This document shows, in pieces, positions 7,823-16,964 of a stretch of 64,000 bases of DNA (positions are counted from its first letter, which is position 1; the number at the start of each line of letters is the position of its first letter). The translations under genes were made by a program, and so were the position numbers. Under the pieces are notes generated by a model. It was not told the DNA's origin. It did no database searches and saw only the letters and a program-made list of their open reading frames with translations. The stretch spans positions 5,279,501 to 5,343,500 of the forward strand of contig NZ_CP035501.1 in assembly GCF_004135585.1 (NCBI RefSeq), written 5' to 3'. This DNA comes from Sphingosinicella sp. BN140058. GTDB lineage: Bacteria; Pseudomonadota; Alphaproteobacteria; Sphingomonadales; Sphingomonadaceae.

Positions 7823-9079
7823 ATGACGAAGCTTAGTGGCAGCGACTCCAAGAGCACCCTCTATTGCTCCTTCTGCGGCAAATCGCAGCATGAGGTGCGC
7901 AAGCTCATCGCTGGCCCCACCGTGTTCATCTGCGACGAGTGCGTCGAGCTGTGCAACGACATCATCCGCGAGGAGACCAAGTCCTCGCTGGTCAAGACTC
8001 GCGACGGCGTTCCGACTCCGCTGGAGATCTGCAAGCATCTCGACGATTACGTGATCGGCCAGAGCCACGCGAAGCGCGTCCTCTCGGTTGCCGTCCACAA
8101 CCATTACAAGCGCCTCGCCCACGGCTCGAAGAATGGTGAGGTCGAGCTTTCTAAGTCGAACATCCTGCTCGTGGGTCCCACCGGCTGCGGCAAGACCTTG
8201 CTTGCGCAGACGCTGGCAAGGCTGCTCGACGTGCCGTTCACCATGGCCGATGCGACCACGCTCACCGAGGCGGGCTATGTCGGCGAGGACGTCGAGAACA
8301 TCATCCTGAAGCTGCTTCAGGCGTCGGACTACAATGTCGAGCGCGCCCAGCGCGGCATCGTCTATATCGACGAGATCGACAAGATCAGCCGCAAGTCGGA
8401 CAATCCGTCGATCACCCGCGACGTCTCGGGCGAAGGCGTGCAGCAGGCGTTGCTCAAGCTGATGGAAGGCACCACCGCCTCGGTCCCGCCGCAGGGCGGG
8501 CGCAAGCATCCGCAGCAGGAGTTCCTGCAGGTCGACACGACCAACATCCTGTTCATCTGCGGCGGTGCCTTTGCGGGCCTCGAGAAGATCATCGCCGACC
8601 GTCTGCAGGGCAAGTCGATCGGCTTCGGCGCCTATGTCGCAGCGCCGGAAGAGCGCCGCACCGGCGAGATCCTGCGTCAGGGCGAACCGGACGATCTGCT
8701 GAAGTTCGGCCTCATCCCGGAATTCGTCGGCCGCCTGCCGGTGATCGCGACCCTGGAGGATCTCGACGAGGTCGCCCTGGTCAAGATCCTGAAGGAGCCG
8801 AAGAACGCCCTGGTCAAGCAATATGCCAAGCTGTTCGACATGGAGGACGTCAAACTGTCCTTCACCGACGAGGCGCTGGTGTCGGTCGCCAAGAAGGCGA
8901 TCGAGCGCAAGACCGGCGCGCGCGGTCTGCGCTCGATCCTCGAGAACATCCTGCTCGACACGATGTTCGACCTGCCCTCGATGGACGGCGTCGACGAAGT
9001 GCTGATCGACAAGGATGTGGTCGACGGCCGCAAGGAGCCGGTGCGGATCTACGCCAAGAAGGCCGAAGACGCCGCCTGA
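7823..9079 (+). CDS. clpX: ATP-dependent Clp protease ATP-binding subunit ClpX
   Basis: The AAA+ unfoldase that recognises substrates and feeds them to ClpP; 418 residues, normal length. It has an N-terminal C4 zinc-binding domain with Cys15, Cys18, Cys37 and Cys40, a Walker A (GPTGCGKT, about residue 118), the pore loop GYVGEDV, a Walker B (IVYIDEIDK), the ClpP-docking loop (SIGFGA) and sensor-2 (GARGLR). ATG 7823 is preceded by AGGAAG. Upstream in-frame codons would add about 19 residues without family support. In alphaproteobacteria ClpXP controls CtrA turnover, which links it to the DivL homologue just downstream. Confidence 0.97.
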   Translation: MTKLSGSDSKSTLYCSFCGKSQHEVRKLIAGPTVFICDECVELCNDIIREETKSSLVKTRDGVPTPLEICKHLDDYVIGQSHAKRVLSVAVHNHYKRLAHGSKNGEVELSKSNILLVGPTGCGKTLLAQTLARLLDVPFTMADATTLTEAGYVGEDVENIILKLLQASDYNVERAQRGIVYIDEIDKISRKSDNPSITRDVSGEGVQQALLKLMEGTTASVPPQGGRKHPQQEFLQVDTTNILFICGGAFAGLEKIIADRLQGKSIGFGAYVAAPEERRTGEILRQGEPDDLLKFGLIPEFVGRLPVIATLEDLDEVALVKILKEPKNALVKQYAKLFDMEDVKLSFTDEALVSVAKKAIERKTGARGLRSILENILLDTMFDLPSMDGVDEVLIDKDVVDGRKEPVRIYAKKAEDAA

Positions 9080-9102
9080 TCTTTCACCAGGTTGGAACAA
9101 CG

Positions 9103-9133
9103 AAAGGCGCGTGCCGCAAGGTGCGCGCCTTTT
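9103..9133 (+). terminator. Rho-independent terminator of clpX
   Basis: A 12-base stem (AAGGCGCGTGCC with GGTGCGCGCCTT, two G-U pairs) closes on GCAA and ends in TTTT. It separates clpX from the divL operon. Confidence 0.8.
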
Positions 9134-9233
9134 GCGTTGGCGCGTGCCCGCTTGGCCGTCCCGCTTTGGAGCCGCTGCAAGGGCTGCAGAGAGGCTGCTT
9201 CCGCATCCCCGCGCTTGCGGCTAGACAGTCGGC

Positions 9234-11591
9234 GTGGTGACGCTTCCTACCCCGGCCGCAGTGCTGCTCGCGCTCTTCTGCGGCGCATGGCTGACGCTCG
9301 CCGTGTGGTTCTCGCTGCGCGCGGCTCGGCGGGCCAATTTCGCGGCCGGGCTAACCGTGCAGGCGGATCGCGCCGGCGCGCTGCTTGCCGCATCGCCGGC
9401 GATGCCGCTGATCGCCGACGCCAACGGGCGCGCGGAAGCGTCGACCCGGCTCGCCCACGCGCTCGGCCTCGATGCGCCGCCCGCCCGGCTTGCCGATCTG
9501 GCGCGCGAGAATGCCGGGCTGGAAGCGGCCGCGGCCGATCTGCTCGCCGAACGTGTTCGCGAGGCGGCGCTCACCGGGGCCAGTTTCTCGCTGGCGGTGC
9601 GGGCACATGGATCTGCGCGGGTGTTCCAGGTGCGGGGCGGTCCGGCACCCGCTCCGGCACCCGCCGGCTCCGTGCTGCTCTGGTTCATCGACGCCACCGA
9701 GGCGGAGGAGCAGATCGGGGCGTTGCGCGAACGCGCCGACCGTCTGGCAAGCGCGCTCGACGCGCTGGCCGGCCTCATCGAGGCTGCGCCCTTCCCGATG
9801 TGGCATCGCGGCCCCGATCTGCGCCTGGCGATGGTCAATGGCGCCTACGTGCGCGCGGTCGAGGCGGAGAATGCGGCAAGCGTGACGAGCGGCGGCATCG
9901 AGCTGATCGACGACAGCGAAGGCAGCGCGGTGCGTCAGGCGCATATGGTGCGGGAGAGCGGGGTCCCGTCGGCGAGGACGGTGCCGGCGACCATCGCCGG
10001 CGAGCGGCGAATGATGCGGGTTGTCGAGGTGCCGCTCGGCCACACGGGGGTCGCCGGCTATGCGATCGACGTCGAGGATCGCGAACAGGCGCGGGCCGAT
10101 CTCGCCCGCTTCGTCAGCGCGCAGCGCGACATGCTCGACCGGCTGTCGGCGGGCGTCGCCCAGTTCGGCCGCGACCGCAGCCTGATCTTCTTCAACCAGC
10201 CCTTCGCGCGCTTGTTCTCGCTCCGGGCCGAGCAACTGGCCGACGGCCCCGAATTCAACCGGCTGCTCGACGGCATGCGGGAGGCCGGCAACCTGCCCGA
10301 GGTGCGCGATTATCCCGAGTGGAAGCGCGACCGGGGGCGCTGGTTTACAGAGACGCTCCATGCCGAGGAAGAGGATTGGCTGCTGCCCGGCGGCCGGCAT
10401 CTGCGCGTCGTCGCGCAGCCGCTGCCCGATGGCGGCCTGCTGCTGATCTTCGAGGACCGGACCGAACAGCTTCAGCTCGCCTCCGCCCGCGACACCCTGC
10501 TGCGGGTGCGTACCGCGACGTTCGACAATCTGTTCGAGGCAGTCGGCGTGTTCGCGTCCGACGGGCGCCTCCATCTTTGGAACAACCGCTTCCGCGAGCT
10601 GTGGCAGTTCGAGGAGGAGCAGCTTGCCGCCCATCCGCGAATCGACGCGCTCACCACCCATATCGGCCGCAAGCTCAAGAATGCCGCGCACGCCAGCCTG
10701 GTGCGGGAGTTGGTGCGCAGCGCCACGGTGGAGCGCAAGCAGCGCGGCGGACGGGTGTCGTTCCTCGACGGCCGCGAGTTCGAGTTCGCGGCGGTGCCGC
10801 TGCCCGACGGCAATGCGCTCTTCACGATGCTCGACGTCACCGCCAGTCGCACCGTCGAGGCGGCGCTGCGCGAGCGCACCTCGGCGCTCGAGGAAGCGGA
10901 CCGGCTGAAGACCGCCTTCGTCTCCAACATGAGCTACGAATTGCGCACGCCGCTGACCTCGATCGGCGGCTTCGCCGAGATGCTCGCAGGCGGCTATGCC
11001 GGCGAGCTGCCGCTCACGGCGATGGACTATGTCGGCGCGATCCTCGAGTCGGTCGCTCGGCTCGGTGCGCTGATCGACGACGTGCTCGATCTGACCCAGA
11101 GCGATACCGGCAGCCTTCTGCTCGCCGAGGACGATGTCGACATCGCCACCATGTGCAAGGATGCGGCGGAGATGTTCCGCGATTCGGTGGGGCGCAAGGG
11201 CATCGAATTCGCGGTCAGGATCGAGGGTCATGCCGGGCGTGTGACGGGGGATCGCCGCCGCCTCCGCCAGGCGCTCGAAAACGTGCTCAAGAACGCCTTC
11301 GCCTATACCGGCGAGGGCGGCCGGGTTCTCCTGCATGCCGGGGGCAGCCGTTCGGTGGCGGAGATCACCGTGTCCGACAATGGCCGCGGCATTCCCGCCT
11401 CCGAGCAGACCCGCGTGTTCGATCGCTTCAACCGTGCCACCGGTCCCGCATCGGGCGAGGAGTCCGCGCTTGGCCTCGGCCTGCCGCTCGCCAAGCAGTT
11501 CATCGAGGCGCATGGCGGCCGCATCGATCTCGTCTCAGAGCCGGGCTCGGGCACGACCGTCACCTTCCGGCTGCCGCGGAAACCGATATGA
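9234..11591 (+). CDS. divL: DivL-like PAS sensor kinase with Tyr in place of the H-box His
   Basis: A 785-residue membrane-anchored kinase-like protein. One TM helix lies at about residues 7-27, followed by several PAS-type regions, a dimerisation domain and a full ATPase domain (N-box [10 protein letters not shown]1 SDNGRGIP, G2 [10 protein letters not shown]). The phospho-acceptor position reads [10 protein letters not shown], so Tyr568 replaces histidine. This is the hallmark of DivL, which in Caulobacter helps control CckA and so CtrA during the cell cycle, and is not thought to work as a normal histidine kinase. The tsaE and addB neighbourhood also fits my recollection of the divL locus. 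The start is GTG 9234; GTG 9237 is also possible. The stop overlaps the tsaE start (ATGA). Confidence 0.8.
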   Translation: MVTLPTPAAVLLALFCGAWLTLAVWFSLRAARRANFAAGLTVQADRAGALLAASPAMPLIADANGRAEASTRLAHALGLDAPPARLADLARENAGLEAAAADLLAERVREAALTGASFSLAVRAHGSARVFQVRGGPAPAPAPAGSVLLWFIDATEAEEQIGALRERADRLASALDALAGLIEAAPFPMWHRGPDLRLAMVNGAYVRAVEAENAASVTSGGIELIDDSEGSAVRQAHMVRESGVPSARTVPATIAGERRMMRVVEVPLGHTGVAGYAIDVEDREQARADLARFVSAQRDMLDRLSAGVAQFGRDRSLIFFNQPFARLFSLRAEQLADGPEFNRLLDGMREAGNLPEVRDYPEWKRDRGRWFTETLHAEEEDWLLPGGRHLRVVAQPLPDGGLLLIFEDRTEQLQLASARDTLLRVRTATFDNLFEAVGVFASDGRLHLWNNRFRELWQFEEEQLAAHPRIDALTTHIGRKLKNAAHASLVRELVRSATVERKQRGGRVSFLDGREFEFAAVPLPDGNALFTMLDVTASRTVEAALRERTSALEEADRLKTAFVSNMSYELRTPLTSIGGFAEMLAGGYAGELPLTAMDYVGAILESVARLGALIDDVLDLTQSDTGSLLLAEDDVDIATMCKDAAEMFRDSVGRKGIEFAVRIEGHAGRVTGDRRRLRQALENVLKNAFAYTGEGGRVLLHAGGSRSVAEITVSDNGRGIPASEQTRVFDRFNRATGPASGEESALGLGLPLAKQFIEAHGGRIDLVSEPGSGTTVTFRLPRKPI

Positions 11592-12028
11592 TCCGGCTCG
11601 AAGGGCCGGAGGCGACGGAACGGCTCGGCACCCGTCTTGCACGCAGCCTGCGGCCCGGTGACGTCGTCGCGCTGTACGGTGATCTCGGCGCCGGCAAGAC
11701 CACCTTCGCCCGCGGAGTTTTGTACGGCCTTGGCTTCGAGGGCGACGTCGCCAGCCCGACCTTCCCGATCGTGCTGCCCTACGACGACCTGACGCTCCCG
11801 ATCTGGCACGTCGATCTGTACCGGATCGACGATACGCAGGAGCTGGAGGAACTGGCGCTCGACGAAGCGCTCGACGGCGGCGCCCTGCTGATCGAATGGC
11901 CCGAGCGGATGGGCGACCTTTTGTGGCGCCACGCGCTTAGGCTGAGCCTGGCGCGGGACGGGGAGGGCGCACGCGCCTTGACAGCCGAACTGCCCCCGGC
12001 TTGGGAAACGCGATGGCCGCCCCGATGA
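11588..12028 (+). CDS. tsaE: tRNA threonylcarbamoyladenosine biosynthesis ATPase TsaE
   Basis: A small P-loop ATPase of 146 residues that works with TsaB and TsaD to place t6A at position 37 of ANN-decoding tRNAs. The Walker A is GDLGAGKTT (residues 31-39), followed by the family motif VASPTFPIV and the Walker B-like HVDLYRI, then [10 protein letters not shown]. Its ATG shares four bases with the divL stop, and its stop is overlapped by the start of the kinase gene downstream, so this is one coupled operon. Confidence 0.93.
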   Translation: MIRLEGPEATERLGTRLARSLRPGDVVALYGDLGAGKTTFARGVLYGLGFEGDVASPTFPIVLPYDDLTLPIWHVDLYRIDDTQELEELALDEALDGGALLIEWPERMGDLLWRHALRLSLARDGEGARALTAELPPAWETRWPPR

Positions 12029-13011
12029 TTCCGCCCGCTTCCGCCCCCGATTTCCTTGCGAAGCATGGCTGGGGGGGCGCCGAGATTCGGCCGCTTGCCG
12101 GCGATGCCAGCTTCCGCCGCTATTTCCGTGTCCACCGCGGCGACGAGACGGCGGTGTTGATGGATGCGCCGCCGGAGCATGAAGATATCGGACCTTTCCT
12201 GCGCGTCGCGGGGCATCTGCTCGATCGCGGCTTCGCGCCGCCGCGGCCGCTCGGCATCGATCGCGAGCAGGGACTGCTCCTGCTCGAGGATTTCGGCGAT
12301 GCCCGGGTCGGCCCCTATCTCCAGCGCGATCCCGCCCGCGAAGGCGACATCTATCGGTCCGCGGTGGCGATCCTTGCGCGGCTCGGCAGCCAGCCGGCGC
12401 CGACCGACATCCCGCCCTATGACGATGCCGCGATGAGCCGCGAGGTGCAGCTCTTCCCGGAATGGTACGCGCCCGCGCTCGGGTTCTCTGTCGACGAGGA
12501 GGGCTATCTCGCCGCCTGGCGCGAAGCCTGGGCCGACGTGCTGCGGGTCGCTACCAACGATCCCGTGCTGGTGCTGCGCGACTACCATGCCGACAATCTG
12601 ATGGTGCGCCCCGGCCTGACCGAGCTCGGCCTGCTCGACTTCCAGGACGCGCTTGCCGGCCACCCCGCCTACGATCTCGTTTCCCTGCTGCAGGACGCCC
12701 GCCGCGAGGTGCCCCAGTCCCTGGAGGAGGCGATGCTTTCGGAATATTGCAGCCTCGCCCAGGTCGCCGATCCGGCGCTGTTCCGCGCCCATTACGAAGT
12801 GCTCGGCGCCCAGCGGAACACCAAGATCCTCGGCATCTTCACCCGGCTTTGGAAGCGGGACGCCAAGCCGCTCTATCTCTCGCTGCAGCCCCGGGTCTGG
12901 GGGTATCTCGAGCGCAACCTCGCACACCCGGCGCTGGCGCCGGTACGTGCCTGGTTCGATGCCAACGTGCCCGCAGACAAGCGCGCGGACGCCTGGAGGG
13001 AATATCCGTGA
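12013..13011 (+). CDS. amgK: N-acetylmuramate/N-acetylglucosamine kinase AmgK
   Basis: An aminoglycoside-phosphotransferase-fold kinase of 332 residues. The catalytic loop is VLRDYHADNLM and the metal-binding motif is LLDFQDAL. Together with MurU, AmgK salvages cell-wall MurNAc and GlcNAc by anomeric phosphorylation, bypassing de novo UDP-MurNAc synthesis and giving intrinsic fosfomycin tolerance in Pseudomonas and some Proteobacteria. The call rests on the fold plus the adjacent nucleotidyltransferase. I chose ATG 12013 for the GGGAA upstream; ATG 12025, in an ATGA overlap with the tsaE stop, is equally possible. Its own stop overlaps the GTG of murU. Confidence 0.85.
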   Translation: MAAPMIPPASAPDFLAKHGWGGAEIRPLAGDASFRRYFRVHRGDETAVLMDAPPEHEDIGPFLRVAGHLLDRGFAPPRPLGIDREQGLLLLEDFGDARVGPYLQRDPAREGDIYRSAVAILARLGSQPAPTDIPPYDDAAMSREVQLFPEWYAPALGFSVDEEGYLAAWREAWADVLRVATNDPVLVLRDYHADNLMVRPGLTELGLLDFQDALAGHPAYDLVSLLQDARREVPQSLEEAMLSEYCSLAQVADPALFRAHYEVLGAQRNTKILGIFTRLWKRDAKPLYLSLQPRVWGYLERNLAHPALAPVRAWFDANVPADKRADAWREYP

Positions 13012-13772
13012 GCCTGACCCGCAAGACGCTGGCGCTTCGTCCCGATCCGGCGGCGCAGGTTCCCGAGGTGGCGATGGTGATGGCGGCGGGGCTCGGCAAG
13101 CGGATGCGGCCGCTGACCGCGACTCGCCCAAAGCCCTTGATCGAAGTCGCCGGCAAGCCGCTGATCGACCATTGCATGGACCGCCTCCGCGCCGCCGGCG
13201 TGCACAAGGCCGTGGTCAACGTCCATTATCTCGCCGATTCGCTCGAAGCGCATCTGGTGCACCGCATCCCAGACATCGAGATCGTGATTTCGGACGAGCG
13301 GGCACAATTGCTCGAGACCGGCGGCGGGCTGATCCATGCCTTGCCGCTGATCGATGCCGATCCATTCTTCGTGATCAATTCGGACAATCTCTGGATCGAC
13401 GGTCCGATCGATTCGCTGCGCCTGCTGGCGGCGAGCTGGGACGAGGACCGGATGGACGCGCTGCTGCTGCTGGTGCCGTTCGCCCGCGCCTACTGCCATC
13501 CCGGCCGCGGCGATTTCCACATGGCGGCGGACGGCCAGCTGCGCCGCCGCAAGCCGGGCACGGTCGCGCCGTTCGTCTTCACCGGCGTGCAGATCGTCTC
13601 GAAACGCCTGCTCGAGGGCGAGCATCCGGAAGGGCCCTTTTCGACCAACCTTTTCTGGAACCGGGCGATCGAGGCGGGCCGGCTGTTCGGCCTCGCCCAT
13701 GAAGGTCTGTGGTTCGATGTCGGCGCACCGGCCAATATCCGCAAGACCGAGGACATGCTGCAGGGTGGCTGA
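13008..13772 (+). CDS. murU: N-acetylmuramate alpha-1-phosphate uridylyltransferase MurU
   Basis: A 254-residue nucleotidyltransferase that would convert MurNAc-1-phosphate and UTP to UDP-MurNAc, the step after AmgK. The signature loop is AAGLGKRMRPLTATRPKPLI, and the metal-binding Asp is in VINSDNLW. The GTG at 13008 overlaps the amgK stop by four bases. A generic sugar-phosphate nucleotidyltransferase is the alternative, but the pairing with amgK argues for MurU. Confidence 0.87.
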   Translation: MSLTRKTLALRPDPAAQVPEVAMVMAAGLGKRMRPLTATRPKPLIEVAGKPLIDHCMDRLRAAGVHKAVVNVHYLADSLEAHLVHRIPDIEIVISDERAQLLETGGGLIHALPLIDADPFFVINSDNLWIDGPIDSLRLLAASWDEDRMDALLLLVPFARAYCHPGRGDFHMAADGQLRRRKPGTVAPFVFTGVQIVSKRLLEGEHPEGPFSTNLFWNRAIEAGRLFGLAHEGLWFDVGAPANIRKTEDMLQGG

Positions 13773-13787
13773 GCCTTCCCAAGCGGC

Positions 13788-16769
13788 ATGCCGCGCCGCT
13801 ACGCTCGCCCGGTGACCTTCGAGACCCGCCCTGCCGTCTACACCATTCCGCCCCATCGCGCCTTCGCCGACGCGCTCGCCGCAGGCCTGATCGCCCAGCA
13901 TGGCGGCGGTGAGCTCGGCCTCGCCCACGGCATCGTCCTCGTCCCCAACAACCGGGCGGGGCGGGCGATCTCGGAGGCGTTCGTGCGCCGCTCGGAGCCC
14001 GGCGGCCTGCTGCTTCCGCGGCTGATCCCGGTCGGCGATCCCGAGCTCGACGAGCGCATCGGCGGTGCGCTCGATCCGGTGGGGGAGGGCGACCCCATCC
14101 CGCCGGCGATCGATCCGGTCGAGCGATTGTTCCTGCTTGCCCGGCTGATCGAGCGCCAGATGGCGGACGTCGACGCGGCGGAGGCCCTCCGGCTTGCCGA
14201 GGATCTCGCCCGCACACTCGACCAGTTGCTGGTCGAGGAGGTCGATCCGGCGCGGCTGCGCGAATTCGCGGCCGATCTGCCCGATCTGTCGATCCACTGG
14301 CAGACCTCGCTGGCGCGGCTGACCGTGATCCTCGATCAATGGCCGCGCGAGCTCGCCGCCCGCGGCCGCATCGATCTTGCTGACCGGCGCAACCGGTTGC
14401 TTCGCGCGGTGGCGCGACGCTGGCGCGCTGACCCGCCGCGCGGCTTCGTCTGCGCCGCCGGCATCACCACCAGCGCGCCGGCCATCGCCGGCCTGCTGCG
14501 CACCGTGGCGCGGCTACCGCAGGGGAGCGTCGTCCTGCCCGGCTTCGATCTCGCCATGCCGCAGGCGGAGTGGGACGCGCTCGGGCCGCATGAACCGGAC
14601 GCGGTGACCGGCCGGCGGCGCCCATCGATCGAGACTCATCCCCAATATCACCTCAAATTGCTGCTCGACCGGATGGGCGTCGGCCGCGGCGAGATCGAAC
14701 GGTGGCGGTGGGGCGGCGGGCGCGATGCGCCGGCGGTGCGAAGCCGTGCGATCACCAACGCCATGGCCCCCGCCGCCTTCACCTCCAAATGGCAGGTGCT
14801 GGCGCCGGCCGACCGCCGGCTGTCGGGCGTGCGCGCGCTCGAGTTGGCCGACCCGGCCGAGGAGGCGCAGACGATCGCGCTGGCCTTGCGCGAGGCGCTC
14901 GAGGAGCCGGGCCGGACGGCGGCCCTGGTCACGCCGGACCGGGTGCTCGCACGCCGCGTCTCCGCCCACCTCGAGCGCTGGGAGATTGAGGCCGACGACA
15001 GCGCCGGGCGGCCGCTGTCGCAAACCGCGCCGGGGACCCTGCTGATCGCGCTCGCCGCGGCGGCGGCCGAACACTTCGCGCCGGTGCCGCTGCTCGCGCT
15101 GCTCAAGCACCCGCTGGTTCGCCAGGGGGAGACGCGGCTCGCCTGGCTGGACGGCGCACGCATGCTCGATCTGGCGCTGCGCGGCCCCCGGCCGCCGGCC
15201 GGGCTTGCCGGCATCCACGAGCATCTGTCGGACTGGAGTGGCCGCGACCGTGATCTTCGCAAGGCCGCGCTCGCCTGGTGGAAAGACGCATCGCCGCTGC
15301 TCGCGCCGCTCGAACAGGCCTTCCGCACGGAACGGGCGCAGGTGGCCGGGCTGCTCGCGACCCTGCGCGAAGCCGCATCGGCGCTGACCGGCGATGCGGC
15401 CTGGGCCGGCCCGGCCGGCCGCGCCGCAGCGGAGCTGCTCACCGCCGTCGAGCCGGCCTCCGCCCACGGCCCAAGCCATGCCGCGCCGTCAACCTTGCCG
15501 GCGATCATCGAGCAATTGATGACGGCGGTCGCGGTTCGGCCGCCTTATGGCCAGCATCCGCGCATCGCCATCTTGGGTCTGCTCGAGGCGCGGCTGCAGC
15601 AGGCCGACCTGATGATCCTCGCCGGCCTCAACGAGGGCACCTGGCCGCAGCTGCCGACCCCCGATCCGTGGCTGGCGCCGCGGCTGCGCAGCGAACTCGG
15701 CCTGCCCAGCCTCGAACGCCGGATCGGCCTGTCCGGCCACGATTTCGCCTGCGCCCTCGGCGGGCGGCAAGTGCTGATCACCCGCGCCCGGCGCGACTCG
15801 CGTGCGCCCGCGGTCGCCTCGCGTTTCTGGCTGCGGCTCGAAGCGATGACCGGCGGCCTGACCCGATCACCGCTGCACAAGAAGTGGGCACAGGCGCTCG
15901 ATCGTCCGACCACCTATTCTCCGGCAGAGCGGCCGGCGCCGGCGCCGCGGCCCGAGGACCGCCCGCGAAGCATCTCGGTTACCGAAGTCGATCGCCTCAA
16001 GGCCGATCCCTTCGCTTTCTATGCCCGCCGGATGCTCCGGCTCTCCGCCCTCGACATGCCCGACGCCGATCCCGGTGCCGCCTGGCGCGGCACCGCCGTC
16101 CATGCGGTGCTCGAACGATGGATGAAGGAGGATGATTGCGATCCTGCCAAGCTGCGGCCGCGGGCCGAACAGCTGCTGGCCGACAGCAATGCCCATCCGC
16201 TGATGCGCGCCCTCTGGCAGCCGCGTCTCCTAGAAGCGATCGACTGGATCGCCGCGCAAGTCGCCGAGAACGAAGCCAAGGGCCGCGTGCCGCTGCGCGC
16301 CGAGGCCTGGGGCGAGACCGACCGGATCGCCGGCGTCCGCCTCCACGGCATGGCCGACCGCATCGACCGCCTTGCCGACGGCAGCCTCGCGATCGTCGAT
16401 TACAAGACCGGCACTCCGCCCGGTCCCAAGGCGGTGGGGGAGGGCTATTCGATGCAGCTCGGCTTGCTCGGGCTGATCGCGGAACATGGCGGCTTCGCCG
16501 ATATCGAGGGCGTGCCGGCCTGCTTCGAATATTGGTCGCTCGCCAAGAAGGCAGGCACGCTCGGCTATGTCGCGAGCCCCGTCGCCGGACGCAACGGCCT
16601 CGATCCGGCCGAATTCACCACCATCGCCGCCCGCAACTTCATCGCTGCCGCCGAAGCCTGGCTCACCGGCGACGCGCCGTTCACTGCCAAGCTCCACCCG
16701 GAATATGCACCTTATGGCGACTATGACCAGCTGATGCGCCTCGACGAATGGTACGGGCGGGAGAGGTAA
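13788..16769 (+). CDS. addB: Double-strand break repair protein AddB
   Basis: The 993-residue nuclease/inactive-helicase subunit of the alphaproteobacterial AddAB complex, which resects DNA ends for RecA loading. The C-terminal PD-(D/E)XK nuclease domain shows the catalytic core at Asp871 and Lys873 (AIVDYKTGTPP). The middle part contains LAGLNEGTWPQ and similar UvrD-like blocks without a canonical Walker A. It starts 15 bases after murU, clearly the last gene of the divL operon. Its partner addA is 7.4 kb downstream, not adjacent as I would expect. GTG 13812 is a possible later start. Confidence 0.92.
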   Translation: MPRRYARPVTFETRPAVYTIPPHRAFADALAAGLIAQHGGGELGLAHGIVLVPNNRAGRAISEAFVRRSEPGGLLLPRLIPVGDPELDERIGGALDPVGEGDPIPPAIDPVERLFLLARLIERQMADVDAAEALRLAEDLARTLDQLLVEEVDPARLREFAADLPDLSIHWQTSLARLTVILDQWPRELAARGRIDLADRRNRLLRAVARRWRADPPRGFVCAAGITTSAPAIAGLLRTVARLPQGSVVLPGFDLAMPQAEWDALGPHEPDAVTGRRRPSIETHPQYHLKLLLDRMGVGRGEIERWRWGGGRDAPAVRSRAITNAMAPAAFTSKWQVLAPADRRLSGVRALELADPAEEAQTIALALREALEEPGRTAALVTPDRVLARRVSAHLERWEIEADDSAGRPLSQTAPGTLLIALAAAAAEHFAPVPLLALLKHPLVRQGETRLAWLDGARMLDLALRGPRPPAGLAGIHEHLSDWSGRDRDLRKAALAWWKDASPLLAPLEQAFRTERAQVAGLLATLREAASALTGDAAWAGPAGRAAAELLTAVEPASAHGPSHAAPSTLPAIIEQLMTAVAVRPPYGQHPRIAILGLLEARLQQADLMILAGLNEGTWPQLPTPDPWLAPRLRSELGLPSLERRIGLSGHDFACALGGRQVLITRARRDSRAPAVASRFWLRLEAMTGGLTRSPLHKKWAQALDRPTTYSPAERPAPAPRPEDRPRSISVTEVDRLKADPFAFYARRMLRLSALDMPDADPGAAWRGTAVHAVLERWMKEDDCDPAKLRPRAEQLLADSNAHPLMRALWQPRLLEAIDWIAAQVAENEAKGRVPLRAEAWGETDRIAGVRLHGMADRIDRLADGSLAIVDYKTGTPPGPKAVGEGYSMQLGLLGLIAEHGGFADIEGVPACFEYWSLAKKAGTLGYVASPVAGRNGLDPAEFTTIAARNFIAAAEAWLTGDAPFTAKLHPEYAPYGDYDQLMRLDEWYGRER

Positions 16770-16774
16770 TGCCA

Positions 16775-16890
16775 CCCTCTCCTCTTCAGGGGAGAGGGCC
16801 GGGGAGAGGGGGAGTCGGGAGATTCACGGCGCAGCTCAGCGCGGGGTCGGACTCTGCCCCTCTCCCGGCCTCTCCCCTGAAGGGGAGAGG
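16775..16890. repeat. Large inverted repeat after addB
   Basis: Two arms of about 35 bases (16775-16812 and 16857-16890) are near-perfect inverted copies built from CCTCTCC/GGGGAGAGG blocks, and each arm can also fold on itself. The pair could form one long stem with a 44-base loop. It fills the gap between addB and the convergent S9 peptidase and may terminate transcription from both sides. Confidence 0.8.
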
Positions 16891-16916
16891 AGGGCGCAGG
16901 TCAACGAGGTCTCCGA

Positions 16917-16964
16917 ACCCCCTCCGTCAGCGCTGCGCGCTGCCACCTCCCCGTTCCGGGGAGG
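16917..16964. repeat. REP-like palindromic unit overlapping the S9 peptidase 3' end
   Basis: Two hairpins in tandem: GCGCTGCGCGC-type pairing near 16930-16941, and CCTCCCCG with loop TTC and CGGGGAGG at 16946-16964. The layout (GGGGAGG stem, small GCGC stem, GGAGGGGGT tail) is what I recall of dispersed intergenic repeats in sphingomonads. The peptidase stop codon and last residues lie within it. Confidence 0.6.

Noticed and set aside
9351..11513. Minus-strand frame of 720 codons opposite divL
   Set aside because: The plus strand encodes clear PAS and kinase motifs; this frame shows none and is a codon-position shadow.
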